Shown here one piece after another: positions 1 to 7,648 of a DNA stretch of 34,350 nucleotides (its first letter is position 1; every line of letters begins with the position of its first letter). A program made the position numbers and the translations under genes. This DNA comes from Candidatus Zhuqueibacterota bacterium. Its GTDB lineage: Bacteria > Zhuqueibacterota > Zhuqueibacteria > Thermofontimicrobiales > Thermofontimicrobiaceae. The stretch is from contig JADHVV010000025.1 of assembly GCA_016783825.1 (NCBI GenBank), forward strand, positions 1 through 34,350, given 5' to 3'. Under the pieces are notes generated by a model. The model was not told where the DNA came from. It ran no database searches and saw nothing but the letters and a program-made list of their open reading frames with translations.

Positions 1-10
1 AAAAAATTCT

Positions 11-62
11 TAATCCTTTAATCTTATACCTTACTCCGCCTTAGCCTTCGCCTCAGCCTTTT
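11..62. repeat. Half-arm of low-complexity CCTT/GCCT word repeat
   Basis: The stretch is a run of degenerate 6-base words (CCTTAG, CCTTCG, CCTCAG, CCTTTT) of the style that forms one arm of the inverted intergenic repeats elsewhere in the window. No complementary arm is visible here; it may lie left of the window edge or be lost. It lies just beyond the broken end of the oxidoreductase stump at 120-416. Assignment to the repeat family is by resemblance only. Confidence 0.35.
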
Positions 63-119
63 TGATGTAAGAGTTAAGTGATCTGGGTTAGAAAAAACTT
101 TTGCACAAAAAACAAAGAT

Positions 120-416
120 TCAACTGGTAATACTATAAGTAAGGGTCTGATTTTTTAGTGATACTTTATTTTCCTTTGTATTTATTTCCTGAACCTCATC
201 AACGATAACCTCAAAATCATGCTTTCTTTTGAGATCATCTAACTGAATACAGACTTCAGCAAATTCTCTTTTTCGGACAGGTATCCAAATTGAAACCGGG
301 TAAACAAAAACATAATCCCGGTTGGAAACTAATGTCACACCAAATCCCTTTTTACGCAAATAAATGGCTGCCTCTACTCCGGCAAATCCACCACCAAGTA
401 TCAATACATTTTTCAC
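120..416 (-). pseudogene. Truncated FAD/NAD(P)-dependent oxidoreductase (NDH-2/sulfide:quinone reductase-like), N-terminal stump
   Basis: The 98-residue product begins with a textbook dinucleotide-binding Rossmann motif (VLILGGGFAGVEAA, residues about 4-17) followed by an acidic/polar strand region. This is the FAD-binding start of NADH dehydrogenase type II and sulfide:quinone oxidoreductase proteins, which are normally about 380-430 residues. The start is GTG at 416 with a strong GGAGG eight bases upstream, so the 5' end looks intact. After NQTLTY, where homologues continue with a DYLVIATG-type strand, the reading frame runs into SITS and a stop. The remaining 119 bases contain no recognisable continuation, only repeat-like DNA. 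I read it as a gene that lost about three quarters of its length. A contig misjoin or sequencing artefact at the edge is the alternative. Confidence 0.7.
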
Positions 417-852
417 CTATTCTTCCTCCAAAATATTTTTATATTTTAATTTTGATATTTTTACAAAAGTTGTGTAGTTAGATGCAATCTTCATAAACAT
501 GATTCATTTTAGGGAGTGGGATAAAAAAAGTCAATCATATTAGCTTCACAAGTCATTATTTTTCAATATTAATTCTACTTTGTCAGATTAAAAAAATGAC
601 CTTAAATCAGTCATTCCAGCACGTTTTTTTGCCGGACTCTCCTGCCATTTTATAATGAGATTCCGGTATTCCGCTTCGCTTCAACCGGAATGACAAGGGA
701 ATACAGGTAATGTGACAAAGTAGAATTAAGAAAATTTAAAATGTACAAGTTATTTTATCCAATCCCCTGAATTTAAATTCGGAACGCTTATCACTTCTTT
801 TCGTTAAATAAATTCAAACAGTCACAAATGATTTTTTTTATTTCCGAATGTC
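417..852. other. Intergenic region with MITE-like element
   Basis: No coding potential is seen here. The region holds the inverted-repeat element at 569-729 and AT-rich sequence. The genes on both sides are divergent (minus to the left, plus to the right), so promoters for both should lie here, but I could not pick a convincing -35/-10 pair. Confidence 0.5.
569..729. repeat. 161-bp MITE-like element with 17-bp perfect terminal inverted repeats
   Basis: TTAATTCTACTTTGTCA at 569-585 is exactly complementary to 713-729. Nested inside is a second inverted repeat: GTCATTCCAG at 610-619 faces CCGGAATGAC at 685-694. The GTCATTCCGG word recurs at 33724-33733 and 33832-33841 in the gap at the far end of the window. 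No open reading frame is inside, so it would be non-autonomous if mobile. No target-site duplication is obvious. Confidence 0.7.
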
Positions 853-1839
853 ATGGTTAATCTCAAAAACTTACAACATTTTTTCTCACAAAATTCCAGC
901 TTGATTTTGCAAACTGGCGCACCCTGGTCTAAATTCATTTTATTAAAACCAGGTGATAAAGATTATGAGTCAACAAAACAGCTTTTATTGAACCATGAAA
1001 ATATAAAACAAATTCTTTCCTTGCTCGAAGATCAGGAAATCGGTATTAATTCACTCAATAACAATCCTGCTGATTTTCGCTTGTACAATTCCTTTTATTG
1101 GACATTACGTTTTTTAGCTGATATCGGCATCTTTGCGGAAGAATTGGGAATTAATCATCTAATTCAAAGACTAATGCTCCAGCAGTCCGAAGATGGACAA
1201 TTCATCATCCGTTATTATAAAAAACGACAGCAAGAAATTAGCTTAATTTGTATGACAGCTCATCTCACCTACTGTTTGACTCGATTGGGATTTCAGAACT
1301 CGCCTACTACAGAAGCAGCTATAAAACACATCATTTCAAGCCAGCGAAAAGACGGCGGCTGGCATTGTAAAAAACTCCATCAAAATGGTGAGCGTGATGA
1401 AAATCTACCCAGTTGTCCTGCAGCTAACATTCATGTTTTTCGCTTGTTGGGTCAATTTGGGAAAAAGTATGAATCAAATATTTCTGCAATTAAGGATACA
1501 ATCCTTGTCTCGTATAATTCAACCAAAGCTGACTTTTGCAATTACACTTCAGAACAAAATATAAATTACTCCAAATTAAGATATCCTCCCCATTTCACAG
1601 GGCTGGATATTTTAAATTTAATAAACAGCCTTTCTTATTTGCCTAATATTTCTTTGAAAAAATATTTCAACAAACTAATTAACAATGTTTTACGTCGCTG
1701 GGATGGAATGCATTTTTTATGTTCTGAAAAAAGAATACCCGCATGGTCATCTTTTGACTTTGGTCATAATAATAAAGGTTCGGATTGGATCACGGCGATT
1801 TTTCTTTCTGCTTTAAAACGTGCATATTTAAAAAAATAA
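853..1839 (+). CDS. Prenyltransferase/squalene-cyclase-like alpha-alpha toroid protein
   Basis: The 328-residue soluble protein carries repeats typical of the terpene cyclase/protein prenyltransferase alpha-alpha barrel superfamily. LQQSEDGQF (about residues 109-117) and SSQRKDGGWHCKK (about 167-179) are QW-like turns between paired helices, with a later FTGLDILNLINSL segment. There is no DxDD motif of class II cyclases and the length is about half that of squalene-hopene cyclase, so cyclase activity is unlikely. These short toroids are commonly annotated only as prenyltransferase/squalene oxidase repeat proteins. There is no signal peptide. The ATG at 853 has no clear ribosome-binding site. 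It stands alone, followed by an inverted repeat. The fold is fairly secure; the function is unknown. Confidence 0.75.
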   Translation: MVNLKNLQHFFSQNSSLILQTGAPWSKFILLKPGDKDYESTKQLLLNHENIKQILSLLEDQEIGINSLNNNPADFRLYNSFYWTLRFLADIGIFAEELGINHLIQRLMLQQSEDGQFIIRYYKKRQQEISLICMTAHLTYCLTRLGFQNSPTTEAAIKHIISSQRKDGGWHCKKLHQNGERDENLPSCPAANIHVFRLLGQFGKKYESNISAIKDTILVSYNSTKADFCNYTSEQNINYSKLRYPPHFTGLDILNLINSLSYLPNISLKKYFNKLINNVLRRWDGMHFLCSEKRIPAWSSFDFGHNNKGSDWITAIFLSALKRAYLKK

Positions 1840-1866
1840 CCGTAATCCATTCAGCTTAGTTTTTTT

Positions 1867-2040
1867 GCCACGAAGACACCAAGTCACGAAGTTTCACAAA
1901 GAAAAGCATTGTTGCTTTTTTATTTAATCAAAAACATAATAATTGAAATTGCATTGCAGAATAAAATCTACCCCTAAAAAGGGTGGTAATTTGATTTTTT
2001 TCTTTCTTTGTGTTTCTTGGTGTCTTTGAGTCTTGGTGGC
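1867..2040. repeat. Inverted repeat element, GCCACGAAGACACC / GGTGTCTTTGAGTCTTGGTGGC type
   Basis: The left arm at 1867-1904 (GCCACGAAGACACCAAGTC...) is imperfectly complementary to the right arm at 1999-2040 (...CTTGGTGTCTTTGAGTCTT, ending GGTGGC), enclosing about 95 bases of AT-rich DNA without an ORF. Arms built of CACGAAG/CACAAAG words are degenerate repeats of themselves. A related word pair (CCACAGAGAC / GTCTCTGTGG) appears in the element at 17895-18153. The element sits between the toroid gene and the DUF4412-type gene. Confidence 0.65.
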
Positions 2041-2137
2041 TGAATTGTTACAAATAACTGTACATAATTTTAAAAGGAACTAAACAGAATTTAAAAAGTC
2101 AAATTATAAAACAATCAACTAACCGGAGGAAAGTCTT

Positions 2138-2935
2138 ATGAAAAATATTACCAGAAAAACAACTGTCTTGATTTTAATTATGCTCTTTACCATCAGTATG
2201 TTTAAATCTAACGTTTTCGCTCAGAAAAAATTTGAGGGGTATTGGGAATCTGTTACAAATTCAAAATCAACCATGCCGATGGCGCCAAAGAAAACCAACG
2301 AAAAACAAAAAAGCTTTTACAAACCAGGGAAAATTAAAATTATAAATTTGACTAAAAACAAGACAACGATTCTCCGATTTGACAAAGGTCTGATGTGGGA
2401 AATTGACGACAATAATAAAACATATTCTGAGATGACTTTTGACCAGATGCAAATGGAAATGAAAAATGCGAAAACTAAGATGGCTGAGGCAATGAAAGAA
2501 ATGGATCCGGAACAACGCGAAATGATGAAAAAAATGATGGGCGGCAAAATGGGCGCCATGTTCGGAGATAGTGAAACACCGATGATCTCATTTAAAAATA
2601 CAGGGAAAAAGAAAACGATCAAAGGTTATAATTGTACACAATTCTTGATGTATTTGGGAAAAGATCCGATGATGGAAATGTGGTTGACAAAAAAGTACAA
2701 TCTTGGCGATGATTTTATTAAAATTTATCAAAAAATGGGATTAATGAAGGGGAAAATGCCAAAAAATTCCAAATTAAATGGATTTCCAATATTGATGAAA
2801 ACGAATGTCGATTTGGGAATGGGAAAGATGGAAGAGGAAACCATAGTTACAAAAATTGTCAAAACCGGAGTTTCTGATAAAGAATTTGAATTGCCAAAAG
2901 GATACAAAAAAATTGAAAATCAGATGGCTTTTTAA
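2138..2935 (+). CDS. Secreted methionine-rich DUF4412-type protein
   Basis: The 265-residue product starts with a classic Sec signal peptide (KNITRKTT then a hydrophobic stretch, cleavage probably after VFAQ near residue 29). A strong GGAGG lies upstream of the ATG. The mature part has the layout of DUF4412 proteins: a predicted beta-rich N-terminal half (IKIINLTKNKTTILRFDKGLMW), a methionine/lysine-rich linker (about residues 105-150, MEMKNAKTKMAEAMKEMD and MMKKMMGGKMGAMF), and a C-terminal half with IKGYNCTQF and an FELPKGYKK ending. DUF4412 proteins are periplasmic or exported with no proven function. The Met-rich linker suggests metal (copper) binding or redox protection, but that is inference. 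No operon partner is evident. Confidence 0.7.
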   Translation: MKNITRKTTVLILIMLFTISMFKSNVFAQKKFEGYWESVTNSKSTMPMAPKKTNEKQKSFYKPGKIKIINLTKNKTTILRFDKGLMWEIDDNNKTYSEMTFDQMQMEMKNAKTKMAEAMKEMDPEQREMMKKMMGGKMGAMFGDSETPMISFKNTGKKKTIKGYNCTQFLMYLGKDPMMEMWLTKKYNLGDDFIKIYQKMGLMKGKMPKNSKLNGFPILMKTNVDLGMGKMEEETIVTKIVKTGVSDKEFELPKGYKKIENQMAF

Positions 2936-3279
2936 TTTCAAATTGTCATAGTATGGATGAGTTCTCGCAGTTGAAAACAATAAATTATGCCCAACGGATA
3001 GAAACAACCCAACGGATTAAAAAAAAATAATAATAAATGAAAGATTTCTTTTAAAAATTAAACAATGAGCTTTCTTCAAATAGGTTAATAGGTAATAAGG
3101 TAATTAGGCAAATGATCCATCCACCAATTACCTAATATATTAGTTTACTTATTTCCTGAAAATTTGAACTGGACTATTAGAAATAATGCTTTTCATCCGT
3201 TGGGTTGTTTCTATCCGTTGGATTTTTTTTATTTGAATGGCTACAATTTTTTTAACAAAACCACTCTAATCACTATATG
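2936..3279. other. Convergent intergenic region filled by nested inverted repeats
   Basis: The gap separates two convergent genes and is mostly the inverted-repeat element at 2991-3221. I see no small ORF with a plausible ribosome-binding site. The strong pairing could terminate transcription from both sides, but there is no classical U-run directly after a short stem. Confidence 0.5.
2991..3221. repeat. Nested inverted repeat, 27-bp perfect CCAACGGAT arms around GGTAAT words
   Basis: The 27 bases at 2991-3017 (two CCAACGGAT words separated by AGAAACAAC) are the exact complement of 3195-3221. Inside, a second inverted pair of a different word type is present: AGGTAATT at 3098-3105, within a run of GGTTAATA/GGTAATAA/GGTAATTA, faces AATTACCT at 3126-3133. 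The CCAACGGAT word reappears at 6057-6122, and GGTAATTA reappears at 10154-10382 and 20684-20709. Confidence 0.8.
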
Positions 3280-4233
3280 CTAATTATCGTCCGAATAATT
3301 TTCTGCCGCCAATAAAATTGCTCCTACAATCCCTGCATCGTTTCCCATTTGCGCCCTGACAATTTTTAAATTTTGCATAATAGCTTTTACTGAGTATTGC
3401 CGTACTTCATTTTCGATCTGTTTTATGAACGGGTCACCGGCTTCGGAAACGCCGCCACCGATTATTACAACTTCCGGATCAATGATGTTGGAAATGCTTG
3501 CAATACCGGCGCCAAGGTATTCACAAGTTTCCGCTATTGTTTCAATAGCCAGACCTTCATTTCTACTTGCTTTTTGAAAAATAAATTCTGTATTCAGTTC
3601 ATTTATATTATAGGCTAAACCCAGTCGTTTCAATTTTTTTTGATATCTCTTGACCATTGCCGGCGCTGTGGTGTATGCCTCCAAACATCCTTTATTACCG
3701 CAATTGCAGCGTATCCCATTGTATGCAATAATTATGTGTCCAACTTCAGCAGCAGAATAATGTTCACCCCGAAGCACCTGGTTGTCAATCAAAATGCCGC
3801 CGCCAATTCCTGTTCCCAGTGTGAGACACAGAATATTTTTATAGCCTTTTCCTGCGCCGAGTCGAGCCTCTGCAAGCGCCATGATATTTGCATCATTATC
3901 TGCCCAGGTTGAAATATTGAATTTTTCTTCCAATGTTTTTTTTATGGGCGCCTTTGCCCAATTAGGCAAGTTTGGTGTACTCCCTTTTAATTGACCGGTT
4001 TCAAAATCAATACTTCCCGGGCTACCTACCCCGATGGATAGAATTTTATTTTTGCGCTTTTCTGCTTCAGCTTTCAGTTCTTCAACTGCAATAAACATAT
4101 TTTCAAATATTGTTTTTTGAGACTGATTTGCCTGAGATGGTCGGCTCTTTTTTATAATTATCTCTCCGTTTTCATTTCCCAGGGCATACTTTAAATTTGT
4201 TCCCCCGAGATCCATTCCAATAAATAAATCCAT
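3280..4233 (-). CDS. ROK family sugar kinase (glucokinase-like)
   Basis: The 317-residue protein has the N-terminal ATP phosphate-binding motif FIGMDLGGTNLKYAL. It also has the ROK signature region LTLGTGIGGGILIDNQV, the catalytic acidic residue in the STWADNDANIMALAE segment, and the zinc motif CNCGNKGCLEAY preceded by EVGHI. This matches bacterial ROK glucokinases, which phosphorylate glucose or a related hexose with ATP. I chose the ATG at 4233 because it gives the usual short N-terminus; an in-frame GTG lies two codons upstream. Neither has a good ribosome-binding site. It lies downstream of xylulokinase on the same strand with a 122-bp gap containing a perfect hairpin, so co-transcription is possible but could be attenuated. 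The family is certain; the sugar is not. Confidence 0.88.
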   Translation of the reverse strand: MDLFIGMDLGGTNLKYALGNENGEIIIKKSRPSQANQSQKTIFENMFIAVEELKAEAEKRKNKILSIGVGSPGSIDFETGQLKGSTPNLPNWAKAPIKKTLEEKFNISTWADNDANIMALAEARLGAGKGYKNILCLTLGTGIGGGILIDNQVLRGEHYSAAEVGHIIIAYNGIRCNCGNKGCLEAYTTAPAMVKRYQKKLKRLGLAYNINELNTEFIFQKASRNEGLAIETIAETCEYLGAGIASISNIIDPEVVIIGGGVSEAGDPFIKQIENEVRQYSVKAIMQNLKIVRAQMGNDAGIVGAILLAAENYSDDN

Positions 4234-4333
4234 TAACACAATCCATATTTTGTTTTAAGTTACTATTTATCCAAAAAATTTAAACTTTTAATTTAATAAA
4301 ATATTATGTAATAATCAAGTATTTTTGCTACTA

Positions 4334-4366
4334 AACTTTACTAAACCTTAAAGGTTTAGTAAAGTT
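4334..4366. repeat. Perfect 16-bp palindrome overlapping the xylulokinase stop
   Basis: AACTTTACTAAACCTT at 4334-4349 pairs exactly with 4351-4366 around a single A. The stop codon of the minus-strand xylulokinase (4356-4358) lies inside the right arm. On the minus strand the hairpin is not followed by a U-run, so a standard terminator is not supported. It separates xylulokinase from the ROK gene and shares AAACCTT words with 30966-31084. Confidence 0.75.
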
Positions 4367-5939
4367 GCACCAATTTTTTTCGCAACTCAAATGGATTATC
4401 TTTACTCCCAATTCCCCTGATTTTCTTACTCAAACAATTAAATAGTTTTTTTAATACCCGGTAACATGCTGCATTTTCAGCAATAGGATAGCTGCGTTTA
4501 CTTTCCAACAAACTAATGAAAGGATGCACTATTTGATTCAAGGGAATATTTTTATGATTCTCTTTTTGATAAACCCAGGCTGCATGCAAAGCCGCTCCCA
4601 AAGCTGCACCTTCTCCTTCTACCGGTACAACCTCTGTTTCGAAAATATCGGCAATTGTCTGGCGCCATACTTCTGATTTTGATAATCCACCTGTCAGCCT
4701 GATCTCTTTTGTTGTTATTGGCATTCTCTGAAATCCATTATATAAATTGAGAATGTGACCTTCCAACACCGCACGACACAGGTATGATTTGTTAAAATCT
4801 CCCAATTGAAAACCAAAATAAAATGGCGCGGCATGGGGTAAGTCAGGAGTTCGTTCGCCTGAGAACCAGGGAATTATTAATCTGCCCGCACAGCCCGGAA
4901 TCACTTTTTTAACAATTTCATTAAATTCAAGATGTGATAAATCAAACTGATTTAAAAGCGTGTTATACCCGTTCGCCAGGTTGGAAACGCACAATAATGG
5001 CAGGTAATTTCCGGTGCTGTCACAAAATGAAGCAATTTCTCCTTCCGGGTCAATAAAAGCTTTTTCCATGAATGAACATGCAGTACCGCTTGTGCCCAGG
5101 CTTATGGTAACAATACCAGGTGTTACATTCCCTGTTCCAACTGCGCCAAACATATTATCACCACACCCGGCATCGATTCGACATTGCGGATCAAAACCAA
5201 AACGCTCCACCAACTGTTGTGAAATATTCCCAATAGATTTATCCGATGGTAACACAGGCGGTAATTTTGCCATTAAATCGGGGGATATTTTTTGAACAAT
5301 TTTTTCAGACCAGCATTTTTTTTGTGGATGCCAAAGCGCCATTCCCGATGTATCTCCAGATTCCATAACCCTGACGCCATTATTCTTACCTCCTGTCAAA
5401 TACCAATTTATAAAATTATGAACAAGAAATAATGTTGTTGTTTTATCGAATGCTTCCGGTTCATGTCTCGCAAAATGGTAAATTTTAGAGGCTGTATAAC
5501 CTGTCCTTTGTGTATTCCCCACCTCTGCAATCATTTTTGACTTGCCACCGACCGCTTCAGTCAGCAAATCACATTCTTCCTGGGTCGAAAAATCATTCCA
5601 CAATTTACTTTTTGGACGGGATAATTCCCCAAATTTATCCAGGCAAACCAAACCATGTTGCTGCCCGGAAACAGAGATGGATTTTATATCACAAATTGGA
5701 AACGAGGATTTTTGCAATTTGAAAAATAACATTTCCAGACTATCGATCCACATTTGCGGATCAGATTCTGACAGACCCTCTATCGAACTCTGCTCCACCC
5801 CATTATTTGTATTATATTGAGGTAAATCAACATCATAATTGATTTGATCGGAATACAAAACTTCTGCTTTATCCAGGTCAATGATTACCAGTTTTTTGCT
5901 TTGAGTAGAGCAGTCAAATCCGGCGAATAAGTTATTCAT
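4356..5939 (-). CDS. xylB: Xylulokinase (FGGY family carbohydrate kinase)
   Basis: The 527-residue protein shows the FGGY-kinase N-terminal phosphate loop (FAGFDCSTQSKKLVIID), the substrate-region motif SVSGQQHGLVCLD and DAGCGDNMFGAVGTG. The C-terminal ATPase half follows: SLGTSGTACSF, GGLSKSEVWRQTIADIF and the adenosine loop GEGAALGAALHAAW. SGQQHG followed by LWND and the TASKI segment are typical of D-xylulose kinases, which make xylulose 5-phosphate for the pentose phosphate pathway. It is about 30 residues longer than E. coli XylB because of an extended basic C-terminal tail. The ATG at 5939 has a good AAGGAG upstream. No xylose isomerase is in the window. Confidence is high for FGGY and good for xylulokinase. 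Confidence 0.88.
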   Translation of the reverse strand: MNNLFAGFDCSTQSKKLVIIDLDKAEVLYSDQINYDVDLPQYNTNNGVEQSSIEGLSESDPQMWIDSLEMLFFKLQKSSFPICDIKSISVSGQQHGLVCLDKFGELSRPKSKLWNDFSTQEECDLLTEAVGGKSKMIAEVGNTQRTGYTASKIYHFARHEPEAFDKTTTLFLVHNFINWYLTGGKNNGVRVMESGDTSGMALWHPQKKCWSEKIVQKISPDLMAKLPPVLPSDKSIGNISQQLVERFGFDPQCRIDAGCGDNMFGAVGTGNVTPGIVTISLGTSGTACSFMEKAFIDPEGEIASFCDSTGNYLPLLCVSNLANGYNTLLNQFDLSHLEFNEIVKKVIPGCAGRLIIPWFSGERTPDLPHAAPFYFGFQLGDFNKSYLCRAVLEGHILNLYNGFQRMPITTKEIRLTGGLSKSEVWRQTIADIFETEVVPVEGEGAALGAALHAAWVYQKENHKNIPLNQIVHPFISLLESKRSYPIAENAACYRVLKKLFNCLSKKIRGIGSKDNPFELRKKLVQLY

Positions 5940-6001
5940 TGGTTCTCTCCTTACTGATAGATAATTTTATTCTGATTTTTTCATAAATGAGCAGTAGGAT
6001 T

Positions 6002-6212
6002 GGAGAGTGGGAGAACGGGAGTGGTGGAGATGGGGAGAAGATAAAATCGAAAAAATCCAACGGATGAGCAGCAGGATAAAAAAAACAATCCTTCTTTTAT
6101 CCGTTGGCAGTTCATCCGTTGGGAACAATTATTTTATACAGCTACGCAATCTCCTCCAACATAATTCTACTACATCTTTCTCCCACTCCCCCAATCTCCC
6201 TGTCTCCCCTTT
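6002..6212. repeat. Nested inverted repeat: GGAG-rich outer arms, CCAACGGATGA inner arms
   Basis: The outer left arm at 6002-6040 is purine-rich (GGAGAGTGGGAGAACGGGAG...). The outer right arm at 6176-6212 is its degenerate complement (CTTTCTCCCACTCCCCCAATC...). The inner arms CCAACGGATGA at 6057-6067 and TCATCCGTTGG at 6112-6122 are exact, and GGATAAAA at 6074-6081 pairs with TTTTATCC at 6095-6102. The CCAACGGAT word is shared with the 2991-3221 element. No ORF with coding character lies inside. Confidence 0.75.
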
Positions 6213-6315
6213 CACTTGATCAAACAGGCATTAAAATTATACGATTGATTCTTTATAAATTTCCATTGTATTACATTTTTTTAACCGGAAATGGCTTAAA
6301 AAGATAATATTTTTC

Positions 6316-6343
6316 TTGTTTTTTAAATTAAAAACTTTATATT
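6316..6343 (+). promoter_or_regulatory. Putative sigma70 promoter for alanine dehydrogenase
   Basis: TTGTTT at 6316-6321 is followed after 16 bases by TATATT at 6338-6343, placing a start near 6350 and a leader of about 40 bases before the ATG at 6393. The match is moderate in a very AT-rich context, so chance is a real alternative. Confidence 0.4.
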
Positions 6344-6392
6344 AGAGCGAGTTAAAATAATTAAATAATCAGTTTCAAATTTGGAGGAAAAT

Positions 6393-7502
6393 ATGAATAT
6401 TGGGATTCCAAAAGAAATATTATCAGAGGAAAAACGAATCTCATTAACAGCTCAGGGTGTTTATTCGCTCGTAAAAGAAGGACATAATGTTTATATTGAA
6501 AAAGGAGCTGGAGTTGAAAGCAGTTTTTCAGATGTTGATTTTCAAAAAATGGGTGGAGAGATTGTTTTCTCTCCTGACGAAGTCTATATGCGCTCTGATT
6601 TGGTCGTAAAAGTTAATCCGCCAACTGAAGCGGAAACTGAACTTTTACGCCCCGATCAAATGATTTTCTCGTTTTTGCAGTTAGCATTGCAATCAAAAAA
6701 TGCGCTGCAGAATTTAATTGATAAAAAAGTTACCGCCATCGGCACCGAATTGATCGAAATTGCACCAAAATACAGACCTGTATTAGTTGCCATGAGTGAA
6801 ATTGCAGGAAATATGATGCCGCAAATTGCCGGACGATTTTTACAACATGACGCAGGCGGGAGAGGTATTGCCATCGGTCGTTTTCCCGGCATTGCTCCTT
6901 CTACTATTGTCATTCTCGGAGCAGGCAACCTGGGATTTAACTCAGCTAAAAGTTTTGTTAGTTTGGGCGCACAGGTTATCGTGCTTGATGAAGATGTAGC
7001 AAGATTACGACATGTCGAAAATGAGTTAGGCAGCAGTGTGATTACTGCTATTGCCAACCATTATTCCCTTGAAAAAGCATTAAGATCCGCAGATGTTTTT
7101 TTAGGAGCTGTTTACCAGACTTCCAAAAAAGCGCCAATTTTAATTACACGAGACCATCTCAAGTTAATGAAAAAGGGCTCATTAATTATTGACGCTGCAA
7201 TTGACCAGGGGGGCTGTGTTGAGACAAGCAGGCCGACAACACACTCTGATCCGATTTTTATTGAAGATGATATTATCCACTATTGTGTGCCCAATATAAC
7301 ATCTGTTGTTGCTCGTACAAGTTCACGCGCATTGAATAATATTGTTCTACCATTTATTCTGGAAATTACAAGAAACGGTTTAAAGACGATATGCGAAAAT
7401 AATAATATACTTTTATCCGGAATGTACATTCGTAAAGGAAAATGTATTAATAGTGGTATCGCTGATCTGTTTGATCTTGAATACCACGAGTTTAAATGCT
7501 AA
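6393..7502 (+). CDS. ald: Alanine dehydrogenase family protein (catalytic His replaced)
   Basis: The 369-residue product matches the alanine dehydrogenase/PntA family, which interconverts L-alanine and pyruvate plus ammonia with NAD. It has MNIGIPKE at the start, the substrate arginine in EEKRISL (R15), the lysine in VVKVNPP (K73), MSEIAGNMMPQIAG, a dinucleotide loop ILGAGNLGFNSAKS (about 174-187) and the aspartate in AAIDQGGCVETS. The usual YLHLA segment with the active-site His96 reads FLQLA, with Gln at residue 96. The ATG at 6393 is chosen because GGAGG sits six bases upstream; an in-frame TTG at 6381 would destroy that spacing. It probably belongs with the CoA-transferase and Pgk genes downstream, though 146 bp separate it from the next. 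The family is secure; strict alanine dehydrogenase activity is less so. Confidence 0.82.
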   Translation: MNIGIPKEILSEEKRISLTAQGVYSLVKEGHNVYIEKGAGVESSFSDVDFQKMGGEIVFSPDEVYMRSDLVVKVNPPTEAETELLRPDQMIFSFLQLALQSKNALQNLIDKKVTAIGTELIEIAPKYRPVLVAMSEIAGNMMPQIAGRFLQHDAGGRGIAIGRFPGIAPSTIVILGAGNLGFNSAKSFVSLGAQVIVLDEDVARLRHVENELGSSVITAIANHYSLEKALRSADVFLGAVYQTSKKAPILITRDHLKLMKKGSLIIDAAIDQGGCVETSRPTTHSDPIFIEDDIIHYCVPNITSVVARTSSRALNNIVLPFILEITRNGLKTICENNNILLSGMYIRKGKCINSGIADLFDLEYHEFKC

Positions 7503-7561
7503 AATTAAACATCAAAAAAATTAAAACATAAAAAAATTATTCCTTTTATATCAATAAAATC

Positions 7562-7613
7562 GTATGAAAATAATTCATACATAATTTTTACAAATAAAAA
7601 ATATAGTTATAAT
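7562..7613 (+). promoter_or_regulatory. Putative operator and promoter upstream of CoA-transferase
   Basis: GTATGAA at 7562-7568 and TTCATAC at 7574-7580 form a 7-5-7 palindrome of operator type. Seven bases further, TTTACA (7587-7592) and TATAAT (7608-7613) are separated by 15 bases, close to a sigma70 pair. The ATG of the next gene is at 7649. The palindrome immediately upstream of the -35 would suit an activator or repressor, but this is inference from layout only. Confidence 0.35.
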
Positions 7614-7648
7614 AATTGATTTAATATTCAAAGAAAAGAGAGTTTAAT

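Larger units (their letters stand above)
5940..6392. other. Divergent intergenic region with nested inverted repeat and putative ald promoter
   Basis: The gap holds promoters for xylulokinase (minus) and alanine dehydrogenase (plus), with the repeat element at 6002-6212 between them. No convincing small gene is seen. Confidence 0.5.

Noticed and set aside
853-1839. Squalene-hopene cyclase
   Set aside because: The length is half that expected and the DxDD catalytic motif is absent.
4334-4366. Palindrome as standard terminator of xylulokinase
   Set aside because: On the minus strand no U-run follows the stem, and the stop codon is inside the stem; kept as a repeat instead.
6656-7057. 133-codon antisense frame opposite alanine dehydrogenase
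   Set aside because: The plus-strand frame carries all conserved family motifs; the antisense frame has no start signal or recognisable domain.
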